In this document: piece by piece, positions 27,211 through 35,299 of the stretch
Layout: each line of letters opens with the position of its first letter
How positions within the stretch are numbered: position 1 is the stretch's first letter
Assembly: GCF_029623955.1 (NCBI RefSeq)
Contig: NZ_JARSBP010000001.1
Coordinates: 248,001 to 312,000 of the forward strand
DNA from: Mycobacterium sp. 236(2023)
GTDB lineage: Bacteria; Actinomycetota; Actinomycetes; Mycobacteriales; Mycobacteriaceae
Reading direction: 5' to 3'
DNA length: 64,000 bases
Made by a program: the position numbers and the translations under genes
The notes under the pieces: generated by a model
Database searches by the model: none
What the model was told of the DNA's origin: nothing
The model's input: only the letters and a program-made list of their open reading frames with translations

Positions 27211-28221
27211 ATGGCGACAGCACTACGCACCCGCCTCGGTACCGGACTGGCTGCCGTCGCGGTCGTCGGGACCGTCCTCACCGCATGCGGCGGTGTGCAG
27301 AGCACCACGGGCGGGGGCTCGGGTGATTCCTACCCGACGGGCCCGGTGGAAATGTACGTCGGCGCTTCCGCCGGCGGATCGAGCGACCTCATCAGCCGTG
27401 CCGTGTCGAAGGGCCTGTCGGACAACCTCGGCGCGACCTTCCCCGTCATCAACCGTGAAGGCGCCAACGGGGCGCTGGCCGCCGCCGAGATCGGCAACGC
27501 CAAACCCGACGGCTCCAAGATCGGGATCCAGAACGCATCGCTGTTCACGATCACCCCGCTGGCCGTCGCACCCGACGAAGCGACGAGCATCGACCAGTTC
27601 GAAGTCGTCCAGGGTGTATCCCGCGACGACTATGTTCTGGTCACCAATCCGGCGAGCGGTTTCCGGAGTCTCGCCGACATGCAGGGTTCGCCGCGGGTCG
27701 TCCGCTACGGCACGACGGGCGTCGGCACCGGCGCGCAGCTGTCGGCGGCGCTGCTGTTCAACACCAGCAAGGTGAACTCCCAGGCCGTCCCGTTCGACGG
27801 TGGCGCACCCGCGCTGGCCGCGGTGCTGGGCAACCAGGTCGACGTCGCGAGCCTGCAGGTCGGCGAGGCCATCGAGAACATTCAGTCCGGCAAGCTGATT
27901 CCGCTCGCGGTGTTCGGCCCCGAGCGCATCGAATATCTGCCCGATGTGCCCACTGCGAAGGAGCAGGGTCTCGACGTCGAGGTGACGCAATACCGGTTCA
28001 TGACGGTGCCGAAGGGGACTCCGCAGGACGTGAAAGACCGCCTCGCCGAAGGCATGGAGGCGACCTTCGCGACCGAGGAGTACAAGGAGTTCAACAAGCA
28101 GAACAGCCTGACGCCGATGGAGGTTTCGGGCGACGAGGTCGTCGCACAGCTGCAGGAGGACCAGAAGCGCTACGCCGATCTCGTGCAGCAGTACGGACTC
28201 AACCTGCGCAACGAGGGCTGA
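27211..28221 (+). CDS. tctC: Tripartite tricarboxylate transporter substrate-binding lipoprotein (TctC-like)
   Basis: 336 residues from the ATG at 27211, chosen because AGGAG precedes it and the signal peptide starts there. The lipobox is TVLTAC (Cys near 26). Family hallmarks are the P(T/V)EMYVGASAGGSSDLISR start and the NREGANG region of the Bug/TctC fold. It captures a carboxylate outside the membrane and hands it to the TctAB channel. First gene of the tctCBA set, 3 nt before tctB. Confidence 0.93.
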   Translation: MATALRTRLGTGLAAVAVVGTVLTACGGVQSTTGGGSGDSYPTGPVEMYVGASAGGSSDLISRAVSKGLSDNLGATFPVINREGANGALAAAEIGNAKPDGSKIGIQNASLFTITPLAVAPDEATSIDQFEVVQGVSRDDYVLVTNPASGFRSLADMQGSPRVVRYGTTGVGTGAQLSAALLFNTSKVNSQAVPFDGGAPALAAVLGNQVDVASLQVGEAIENIQSGKLIPLAVFGPERIEYLPDVPTAKEQGLDVEVTQYRFMTVPKGTPQDVKDRLAEGMEATFATEEYKEFNKQNSLTPMEVSGDEVVAQLQEDQKRYADLVQQYGLNLRNEG

Positions 28222-28224
28222 GCC

Positions 28225-28782
28225 GTGAGCGAATCCACGAGGCCGACGACTGACCCCGACGTGCACCCGCACACCAGGGACATCCTCACCGAGATCGAGG
28301 CCGAGGTCGCCCACGAGATGGAGGAGGACCGCCCGCCCCAGGGCGGCCCGCTCTATCAGACGGTGGGCGCGGCGGTCGGCATCGTCATCGGCGTCGGCGG
28401 CGGATTGCTTTCCTGGGGTTACGGTCTCGGTACCCTGCAGGAGCCGGGCCCGGGCCTGTGGCCGTTCATCGTCAGCGTCGTGATCGCCGCGCTGTCGGCG
28501 GTCCTGCTCGTAGTGGGCCGCAGCCTGACCGACAGCGAGGCCTTCACCAAGAGCAGCATCCTGCCGATCGTCGGGATCATCACCTTCGTCGGCTTCGGAT
28601 TCCTGTTGCCGCTAACCGGGTTCGAGATCCCGGCGCTGATTCTCAGCATCATCTGGCTGAAGTTCCTCGGCGGCGAGAGCTGGCGCAACACAGTGGTGAT
28701 CAGCGTGGCCACCGTCGCAGCGTTCTACTTCCTGTTCCTCTACGGGCTGCGAATCCCGCTGCCCCACTTGATCTCTCTGTAA
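28225..28782 (+). CDS. tctB: Tripartite tricarboxylate transporter small membrane subunit (TctB-like)
   Basis: 185 residues: a charged N-terminal tail of about 45 residues, then four hydrophobic helices (GAAVGIVIGVGGGLLSWGYG; PFIVSVVIAALSAVLLVVG; ILPIVGIITFVGFGFLLPL; ISVATVAAFYFLFLYG), as in TctB. The role of TctB is accessory to the TctA channel. The long acidic N-terminal tail (EIEAEVAHEMEED) is more extended than in many relatives. Confidence 0.9.
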   Translation: MSESTRPTTDPDVHPHTRDILTEIEAEVAHEMEEDRPPQGGPLYQTVGAAVGIVIGVGGGLLSWGYGLGTLQEPGPGLWPFIVSVVIAALSAVLLVVGRSLTDSEAFTKSSILPIVGIITFVGFGFLLPLTGFEIPALILSIIWLKFLGGESWRNTVVISVATVAAFYFLFLYGLRIPLPHLISL

Positions 28783-28797
28783 AGCCAGGTCACTGTC

Positions 28798-30324
28798 ATG
28801 GACTTCTCCTCATTCGTCGACGGATTTGCGCTCGTCGTCGAGCCTCACAACCTGCTGTACTGCCTCGTCGGCGTGCTGATCGGCATGGTCATCGGGGTGC
28901 TGCCCGGGCTCGGCCCGGCGGCGACGATCGCGATCCTGCTGCCGATCACCTACACGATCGAGCCGGTCTCGGCGATCATCATGCTCGCCGGTATCTACTA
29001 CGGCTCCCAGTACGGCGGGACCATCACCTCGGTGCTGTTGCGGCTACCGGGGGAGGCGTCGTCGGTGGTCACCGTGTTCGACGGCTTCGCCCTGGCCAAG
29101 CAGGGCAAAGCCGGCACCGCCCTCGGCATCGCCGCGATCGGATCCTTTGTCGGAGCGACGATCTCGATCATCGGTCTGACGCTGCTGGCACCGGTGGTGG
29201 CCAGCGTGGCCCTCGACTTCGGTCCACCCGAATACGCCGCGCTGGCGCTGTTGGGCGTGTTGCTGGTCGCCACGATCGGCAGCGGCAACAAACTCAAGGC
29301 ATTGATCGCCGGCGCGGTCGGTCTGCTGCTGGCCACCGTCGGGCGTGACAGTTTCACCGGCGCATCCCGGTTCACGTTCGACAGCCTGCAACTCGCGGAC
29401 GGCATCGATTTCGTCGTGGTGGCGATGGGCCTGTTCGGTGTCGGCGAGATCCTGTACAGCCTCGAACAACGCCACCGAAAGGTCCAGCCACCGACCAAGG
29501 TCGGCAACGTGTGGCCGTCGCGCGCCGATCTCAAGCAGTCCTCCGGTGCGATCGGCCGGGGGTCGGTCATCGGGTTCATCCTCGGTGTCCTACCCGGCGG
29601 TGGCGCAGTGCTGTCGTCGATCGTGGCCTACGCCACCGAGAAACGGCGTTCGAAGACCCCGGAGCGGTTCGGCCGAGGAGCGGTCGAGGGAGTGGCGGCG
29701 CCGGAGACCGCCAACAACGCGGCCGCCACATCGTCGTTCATCCCGCTGCTCACCATCGGTCTTCCGGCCAACGCGACGATGGCGATGCTGTTCGGCGCGT
29801 TGCTCATCCTCGGTGTCTCGCCGGGGCCGCAGCTCGTCGACGAGCATCCCGACGTCTTCTGGGGCGTCATCAACTCGATGTACATCGGCAACCTGATCCT
29901 GCTGATCCTGTCGATCCCGTTGGTGGGCATCTTCGTTCGAATCCTGAGGGTGCGTCCGGCGATCCTCGCGCCGATCACCGCGCTCATCACCATCCTCGGC
30001 GTCTACACGATCAACAACTCGACGTTCGACATCTTCCTGATGGTGGCCTTCGGGATCCTCGGCTACCTGATGAAGAAGGCCGGCTTCGATCCCGGACCGA
30101 TGGTCCTGGCGTTCGTCCTCGGCTCGATCATCGAATCCAGCACACGGCGTTCGATGCTCATCTTCGGCGGCGACCCGACGGGCTTCATCACGCGGCCGAT
30201 TTCGGGGTCGATCCTCGCGGTCTTCGTGCTGCTGGCCTGCGCTCCGCTGCTCCGCCGGCTGTGGGTCGCGCGGAACGCAAAGAAGGACGAGAAGGCCGAC
30301 ACGACAGAACATGTCGGCGTCTGA
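28798..30324 (+). CDS. tctA: Tripartite tricarboxylate transporter large permease (TctA-like)
   Basis: 508 residues with about 11-12 transmembrane helices. The family signature GVLPGLGPAATIAILLPITY is near residue 40, and a second inverted copy (FILGVLPGGGAVLSSIVAY, then ETANNAAATSSFIPLLT) near 265-320. It forms the sodium- or proton-coupled channel for the carboxylate delivered by TctC. It ends 3 nt before the convergent GntR gene; a GGCGCC/GGCGCC repeat (30333-30350) just past its stop could act as a weak terminator. Confidence 0.93.
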   Translation: MDFSSFVDGFALVVEPHNLLYCLVGVLIGMVIGVLPGLGPAATIAILLPITYTIEPVSAIIMLAGIYYGSQYGGTITSVLLRLPGEASSVVTVFDGFALAKQGKAGTALGIAAIGSFVGATISIIGLTLLAPVVASVALDFGPPEYAALALLGVLLVATIGSGNKLKALIAGAVGLLLATVGRDSFTGASRFTFDSLQLADGIDFVVVAMGLFGVGEILYSLEQRHRKVQPPTKVGNVWPSRADLKQSSGAIGRGSVIGFILGVLPGGGAVLSSIVAYATEKRRSKTPERFGRGAVEGVAAPETANNAAATSSFIPLLTIGLPANATMAMLFGALLILGVSPGPQLVDEHPDVFWGVINSMYIGNLILLILSIPLVGIFVRILRVRPAILAPITALITILGVYTINNSTFDIFLMVAFGILGYLMKKAGFDPGPMVLAFVLGSIIESSTRRSMLIFGGDPTGFITRPISGSILAVFVLLACAPLLRRLWVARNAKKDEKADTTEHVGV

Positions 30325-30327
30325 CGC

Positions 30328-31011
30328 TCAGCGGCGCCCTTCGAGGCGCCTGCGAGTGTTACCCAGATGAAGGCGCATCGCCGCCCGGGCAGTGTCGGGA
30401 TCCCCGGCCTGCACCGCGGCGGCGATGTCGTCGTGCTCGCGCTGGACACGTGCAACGTGGGCGGAGTCGGTCATCGAGTACTCGTCGCCCAGCCGGGTGC
30501 GCGGCAGCATGATCATCATCGGGCCCAGCGACTCGAGAAGCTCCAGGCAGAACCGGTTGCCGCTGACCGCGGCGATCGCCCGGTGGAAACGGTAGTCGGC
30601 CTCGACCGCGTCCTCCGGGGGTGCGGCAAGAAAGTCCTCCATGGCCGCCCGGACGGTCGCGCGACCGTCGTCGTCGATGCGCGCTGCGGCCAGCGCTGCG
30701 GTCTCGCTCTCCACACCGAGCCGGAAGTCGATCATGTCGAGCACGTCCCGCTGCGTGCGCAGAGCGGCGGATTCGACGGTGAAGGACGACGGCTCGGGCA
30801 CCGCGAGCACGAAAGAACCCCGGCCCTGGAAGGTTTCGATGAAACCTTCCGCACGTAGCCGGGTGACGGCCTCCCGCACCACGGTGCGGGAGACACCGAA
30901 CTCGTCGATGAGCTCGGACTCGGACGGCAGTTTGTGGCCAGGCGGGAGGTCGCCGGCGAAGATCTTGTCCTTCAACCCGGCGACCACCCGCTGTGCCAGT
31001 GACTTCTCCAC
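30328..31011 (-). CDS. GntR-family regulator, FadR subfamily (FCD domain)
   Basis: 227 residues from a GTG at 31011. The winged HTH (residues about 5-70) has the GntR pattern PPGHKLPSESELIDEFGVSRTVVREAV. The helical FCD domain follows, with metal-site residues expected at Asp and His positions such as DYRFHRAIAAVSGN. These regulators usually repress sugar-acid catabolic genes and are released by the acid. It lies 21 nt downstream of the dehydratase-like gene on the same strand and probably acts on the palindrome at 32172-32207. Confidence 0.92.
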   Translation of the reverse strand: MEKSLAQRVVAGLKDKIFAGDLPPGHKLPSESELIDEFGVSRTVVREAVTRLRAEGFIETFQGRGSFVLAVPEPSSFTVESAALRTQRDVLDMIDFRLGVESETAALAAARIDDDGRATVRAAMEDFLAAPPEDAVEADYRFHRAIAAVSGNRFCLELLESLGPMMIMLPRTRLGDEYSMTDSAHVARVQREHDDIAAAVQAGDPDTARAAMRLHLGNTRRRLEGRR

Positions 31012-31032
31012 GGTCAGATCATGACCTATTGG

Positions 31033-32154
31033 TCACGGCTTCCCGAACTCGGCGCTTGCGACCGTCAGTGCGCGCATCTTGTCGCTGAGGGTGAAGCCGA
31101 GGCCGGCGCGCTCGGGCAGCCACATGCGGCCATCACGAATTTCGATGCGCTCGTTGAACAATGGATTGAGCCACTCGAAGTGCTCGACCCACGGCTCGGT
31201 CGGGTAAGCCGCTGCCAGGTGCAGGTGGATCTCCATGGCGTAGTGCGGAGCCAGCGCCAGCCCCGCGTGCGACGCGAGGTTCGCGAACCGCAGGAACGGC
31301 GTGATGCCGCCGATCCGGGGTGCGTCGGGCTGGACGATGCCGCGGTAGCCCGCATCGATGAGGGCCATGTGCTCGGTGACCGACGTCAGCATCTCGCCGG
31401 TGGCGATCGGGGTGTCGAACGTGTGGCTGAGGTCGGCGTGGCCGACGGCATCCCAGGCGTCGAGCGGCTCCTCGATCCAGATCAGGTCGTACTGCTCGAG
31501 CTCGCGGCACATGCGCCGGGCGCGCGCCCGATCCCACTGCTGGTTCGCGTCCACCATGAACGGGGTGTCTCCGAGGTGCTCGCGCAGGGCGGCGACACGT
31601 TCCAGGTCGGTCTTCCAATCCGGTTGTCCGACCTTGATTTTGATGCCGCCGATACCGGATTCGACCGACGCGGTGGCCTTCTCCTTGATCTCCCCGACGG
31701 AGGCCTGCAGGAATCCCCCGGAGGTGTTGTAGACGCGGCACGAGTCGCGATGGGCGCCGAGCAGCTTGGCCAGCGGCAGGCCGGCGCGGCGGGCCTTGAG
31801 GTCCCACAATGCGACGTCGAGTGCGGCGATGGCCTGGGTCGCGGTGCCGGAGCGGCCGACGGAAGCGCCTGCCCACAGCAGGGATTGGTAAATCTTGTCG
31901 ATGTCGGAGGGATCTTCGCCGATGACGTTGTCGGCGATCTCGCACAGGTGCGTGTACTGGGCTTTGCCGCCGGCACGCTTGGAATAGCTGAAACCCATTC
32001 CGGTGAAACCGTCTTCGGTGGTCACCTCGGCGAAGAGCATCACCGTCTCGGTCAAGGGTTTCTGTCGGCCGGTGAGCACCTTCGCGTCGCTGACGGGGTT
32101 CGCCAGCGGCAGGACCACGTGCGAGAGGGTCAGGTTCCTGATCTTGTCGGCCAT
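31033..32154 (-). CDS. Enolase-superfamily dehydratase, probably L-talarate/galactarate type
   Basis: 373 residues from the ATG at 32154 (GAAGGA 6 nt upstream; several in-frame starts lie further up). Mandelate-racemase-subgroup residues are visible: the K-x-K in IKIKVG, metal ligands in VDANQQWD, WIEEPL and TGEM, and the Asp-His pair in QPDAPRIGG and APHYAMEIH. The long match of the HLHLAAAYP...EHFEWLNPLFNER region to talarate/galactarate dehydratases is from memory. The reaction would be loss of water from a hexarate, giving a keto-deoxy acid. The divergent TctCBA system could import the substrate. Confidence 0.78.
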   Translation of the reverse strand: MADKIRNLTLSHVVLPLANPVSDAKVLTGRQKPLTETVMLFAEVTTEDGFTGMGFSYSKRAGGKAQYTHLCEIADNVIGEDPSDIDKIYQSLLWAGASVGRSGTATQAIAALDVALWDLKARRAGLPLAKLLGAHRDSCRVYNTSGGFLQASVGEIKEKATASVESGIGGIKIKVGQPDWKTDLERVAALREHLGDTPFMVDANQQWDRARARRMCRELEQYDLIWIEEPLDAWDAVGHADLSHTFDTPIATGEMLTSVTEHMALIDAGYRGIVQPDAPRIGGITPFLRFANLASHAGLALAPHYAMEIHLHLAAAYPTEPWVEHFEWLNPLFNERIEIRDGRMWLPERAGLGFTLSDKMRALTVASAEFGKP

Positions 32155-32171
32155 GTCCATTCCTTCACTAC

Positions 32172-32207
32172 TCATATGATGACCGTTGCAACTTATCATA
32201 TAAGTTG
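32172..32207. promoter_or_regulatory. Palindromic operator candidate upstream of the dehydratase gene
   Basis: An 8-bp perfect palindrome TCATATGA (32172-32179) is followed by an 8-3-8 inverted repeat with arms 32189-32196 and 32200-32207. Both share the TATCATAT-like AT-rich core unusual for this GC-rich DNA. They lie 18-53 bp upstream of the dehydratase start, in the 88-bp gap after the MFS gene. The nearby FadR-type GntR protein is the obvious binder. Confidence 0.55.
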
Positions 32208-32242
32208 TGATATGTGCCATCCCCGCACGGCGGACGAATCGA

Positions 32243-33715
32243 TTAGTGGGTGTGGTCCGCGGGGTGGGCGGGTGGCCCGGAGATTGCGCAGTGCGTGCAG
32301 TTCTGGACCGCGATCCGCTCGTCGTCGTGCGACGCCGGTGTGCGTCGAATTCCGATGAGCGCCAACGCTGCCGCGAGTACCAGGAGCGCTGACGAGATCA
32401 CGACCGCGGTGTGGAAGCCGGCATTGAAAGCCACAGGATCGGCATAGGCGTCACCGCTGATTCCGGCCAGTCCAGGCAGGACGGCCACCGCCAGAAGCCC
32501 ACCGGCGCGGGCCACGGCGTTGTTGACGCCGGACGCCGATCCGGCCATGTTGTCCGGCGCGGCGTCGAGGACCGTCGCTGTCAGCGGAGCGACGACGAGG
32601 ACCATGCCGGCTCCGAACACCACCGCCGCCGGTGCGACGTCGAACGTCCACGACGCGTCGGGGCCGATCCGCAGCATCAGCAGCAATCCCGCCGCGGCGA
32701 TCAGCGGACCGATCGTCATCGGCAGGCGCGGTCCGATCCGGCCCGACAACACGCCCGCACGCGACGAGAAGAGCAGCATGACGGCGGTGAAGGGCAGCAG
32801 CGCCGTCCCCGCCGCGACCGGACTGAACCCGGCCACGGTCTGCAACTGCAGCACCAGCAGGAGAAAGGCCACACTGAGCCCGCCGTAGATGAGCAGCGTC
32901 ACGATATTAGCGATGCGGAAGTTGCTGTCGGAGAACAATATCGGCGACACCAACGGGTGCGAGGAGCGCCGTTCCACCACCACGAAAGCGGCCAGTGCGA
33001 CAACCCCCACACACACGGTCGCCACGGCGCCCGGACTGACACCGCCGTTGCCCACGGCGGTCAACCCGTACGTCAGCGCACCCAGTCCGACGACCGTCGA
33101 CGCGGCACCCGGGACGTCGAACTGCCGCGGCGCTGTCGGATCCCTGCTCTCGGGGACTTTCGTGACGGTCACCGCGACGACGACAACGGCAAGGGGAATA
33201 TTGATGAGAAAGGCGGCGCGCCAATTCCATTCGACGAGAAGGCCGCCGAGGAACGGACCGATCGCAGCGGCGATCCCGCCCAGCCCGGACCACGCGCCGA
33301 CCGCGGCCGACCTGTCGGTGCTGCGGAAAGACGCCGAGATGAGCGCGAGGCTGCCCGGTGTCAGCAGTGCACCGCCGACTCCTTGAAGCGCCCGCGCGGC
33401 GATCAGTATCTCGACGTTCGGTGCCACCCCACACGCGACCGATGCCAGCGCGAACCAGACCACCCCGATGAGAAAGACCCGCCGCCGGCCGAAGCGGTCG
33501 CCGAGGGAACCGCCGAGCAGGATCAGCGACGCGAGAGTCAGTGCATAGGCGTTGACCACCCACTGCAGCGCGGCGAACCCCGCCCCGAGTTCGGCACCGA
33601 TGTGGGGCAGCGCCACGTTGACGACCGTGCCGTCGACCATGACGATCCCGGAGCCGAGCACCGTGGCCAGCAGCACCCAGCGTCCAGCGGCCGTACCCAT
33701 CTGTACGGGGTTCAC
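32243..33715 (-). CDS. MFS drug-efflux-type transporter (DHA2/EmrB family)
   Basis: 490 residues from a GTG at 33715 (AGGGTGG upstream), with about 14 transmembrane helices. Motif A (GDRFGRRRVFL) between helices 2 and 3 and motif C (GPFLGGLLVE) in helix 5 are present, and the start MVDGTVVNVALPHI is typical of QacA/EmrB-type proton antiporters. The C-terminal tail is short and His/Cys-containing (CTHC, HPADHTH). Likely exports a drug or metabolite. Same strand as the dehydratase-GntR pair, but their operator lies in between. Confidence 0.92.
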   Translation of the reverse strand: MNPVQMGTAAGRWVLLATVLGSGIVMVDGTVVNVALPHIGAELGAGFAALQWVVNAYALTLASLILLGGSLGDRFGRRRVFLIGVVWFALASVACGVAPNVEILIAARALQGVGGALLTPGSLALISASFRSTDRSAAVGAWSGLGGIAAAIGPFLGGLLVEWNWRAAFLINIPLAVVVVAVTVTKVPESRDPTAPRQFDVPGAASTVVGLGALTYGLTAVGNGGVSPGAVATVCVGVVALAAFVVVERRSSHPLVSPILFSDSNFRIANIVTLLIYGGLSVAFLLLVLQLQTVAGFSPVAAGTALLPFTAVMLLFSSRAGVLSGRIGPRLPMTIGPLIAAAGLLLMLRIGPDASWTFDVAPAAVVFGAGMVLVVAPLTATVLDAAPDNMAGSASGVNNAVARAGGLLAVAVLPGLAGISGDAYADPVAFNAGFHTAVVISSALLVLAAALALIGIRRTPASHDDERIAVQNCTHCAISGPPAHPADHTH

Positions 33716-33724
33716 GGCGCCACC

Positions 33725-34126
33725 CTATTCGCGGCTGGGAGGTGGCCGGAATCCGTGCGGCCACTTGGTCGACTCGTCGTAGTAGACGTCGGTGAGGACG
33801 GCACCGGTCAGGTTGGCGTAGGCGAAGTCGGCACCGGGCAGTCGCAACCCCACCAATGCCATGCCCTCCAGATCCATGTGACTGAACGGCCGCGCCTGGG
33901 TCGGCTCGGACGAGGACAGGTTGCGCACGAAGACGAGATTCTCCAGCTGTTCGGCATGGCGGGTCTGGGCCTGTTGTTGCGCCTCGTCGCGGATGGCGCG
34001 GCTGTCGTCGACGAGCTTCTGACCCCAGATCGAACCGGCTGCGAGGACCACGCCCAGGATCATCGCGATCACGATGTCGCGGACCCACCACCGCGGTTCA
34101 CGCTCAGACGGCCCGGCGGTACTCAC
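33725..34126 (-). CDS. Small single-pass membrane protein with pentapeptide-like repeats
   Basis: 133 residues from a GTG at 34126, the first start after an upstream stop in this frame. A transmembrane helix (about 15-35, DIVIAMILGVVLAAGSIWGQ) is followed by a charged coiled-coil-like stretch (RAIRDEAQQQAQTRHAEQLENL) and three or four pentapeptide-like A(D/N)(F/L) steps (PGADFAYANLTGAVL). Function unknown. It is divergent from the PotA-like gene with 96 bp between the starts, and ends 9 nt before the MFS gene downstream, so it probably begins the MFS transcript. Confidence 0.75.
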   Translation of the reverse strand: MSTAGPSEREPRWWVRDIVIAMILGVVLAAGSIWGQKLVDDSRAIRDEAQQQAQTRHAEQLENLVFVRNLSSSEPTQARPFSHMDLEGMALVGLRLPGADFAYANLTGAVLTDVYYDESTKWPHGFRPPPSRE

Positions 34127-34222
34127 CGGTTCATTCTGGGGATCGGAGTGGTCTGCATGAGTTCTTACGACGAAATTCGTCTCCGGACTGCGGCATCGCA
34201 ACGGAATTCTTAGGATGCCTCC

Positions 34223-35299
34223 ATGTCGTCCGCCGCGCCGCAGATCGAGCTGATCGGCGTCCGCAAGGAATTCGGCGACCTGCGCAACAAGGTCGTGGCA
34301 GTCGAAGGCGCCGATCTGACCATCGGTGACGGCGAACTGTTCGCCATTCTGGGGCCGTCGGGCTCGGGCAAGACGACCCTGCTGAGGCTCATCGCGGGGT
34401 TCGAACAGCCCACCACCGGCACCATCAAACTCGGCGGCAAGGACGTCACCGCGCTCCCACCCGCGCGGCGTGACACCAATACGCTGTTCCAGCAGTACGC
34501 GCTCTTCCCGCACATGACCGTCGCCCAGAACGTCGAGTACGGTCTGCGGGTGCGCGGTGTCGGCAAGGCCGAACGCCGCCAACGGGCCGGCGAGGCGCTC
34601 GAGATGGTCCGACTCACAGGACAGGTCGCGCGCAAGCCGTCGGAGCTCTCCGGCGGTCAGCAGCAGCGCGTCGCGCTGGCCCGTGCCCTCGTCGGACGTC
34701 CCCGGGTGTTGCTGCTCGACGAGCCGCTGGGGGCTTTGGATTTGAAGCTGCGTGAGCAGATGCAGGTGGAGCTCAAGGCGATTCAGCGTGAGGTCGGCAT
34801 CACGTTCGTCATCGTGACGCACGACCAGGATGAGGCGCTGACGTTGTGTGACCGGTTGGTGGTCCTCAACGATGGCCGCATCGAACAGATCGGCGCCGCC
34901 CGCGAGGTCTACGAGAACCCCGCCAACCGGTTCGTCGCCGACTTCGTCGGAACCTCGAATGTGTTGGACGCCGACGCGGCCGACGCGGTGCTGGGACGGC
35001 GCGGAACGTTCGCGATACGCCCGGAACGCATCGAGGTGCTCGACAGCGCGGCGCCGGTGCCCGACGGATTACGCAGCGTCGCGGCGGAGGTCGCCGAGGT
35101 GGTCTACGCCGGACCCATCACGCGGGTCGCGGCGACCGTCACTGGAATCGGTGGACTGGGGGCGCCGGTGCGGCTCACAGCCACTCTGCTGTCTGCAGAC
35201 GCGTCGTCGTCGCTGTCGCACGCAACACCTGTTCTCCTCGCGTGGCCCGAGACCGCGGTCCGCGACCTGAGTTCCACCGGATCAAAGGAGAAGTCATGA
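34223..35299 (+). CDS. PotA-like ABC importer ATPase (polyamine/Fe/thiamine-type)
   Basis: 358 residues. Walker A (GPSGSGKTT), Q-loop (FQQYALFPHMTV), signature LSGGQQQR and Walker B (LLLDEPLGALD) are followed by a C-terminal TOBE-type domain (FAIRPERIEVL onward). The MalK/PotA class organisation and the order ATPase, binding protein, permease, permease fit a spermidine/putrescine-type importer. All four genes overlap by 1-4 nt. Substrate not certain: polyamine, or another small cation. Confidence 0.92.
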   Translation: MSSAAPQIELIGVRKEFGDLRNKVVAVEGADLTIGDGELFAILGPSGSGKTTLLRLIAGFEQPTTGTIKLGGKDVTALPPARRDTNTLFQQYALFPHMTVAQNVEYGLRVRGVGKAERRQRAGEALEMVRLTGQVARKPSELSGGQQQRVALARALVGRPRVLLLDEPLGALDLKLREQMQVELKAIQREVGITFVIVTHDQDEALTLCDRLVVLNDGRIEQIGAAREVYENPANRFVADFVGTSNVLDADAADAVLGRRGTFAIRPERIEVLDSAAPVPDGLRSVAAEVAEVVYAGPITRVAATVTGIGGLGAPVRLTATLLSADASSSLSHATPVLLAWPETAVRDLSSTGSKEKS

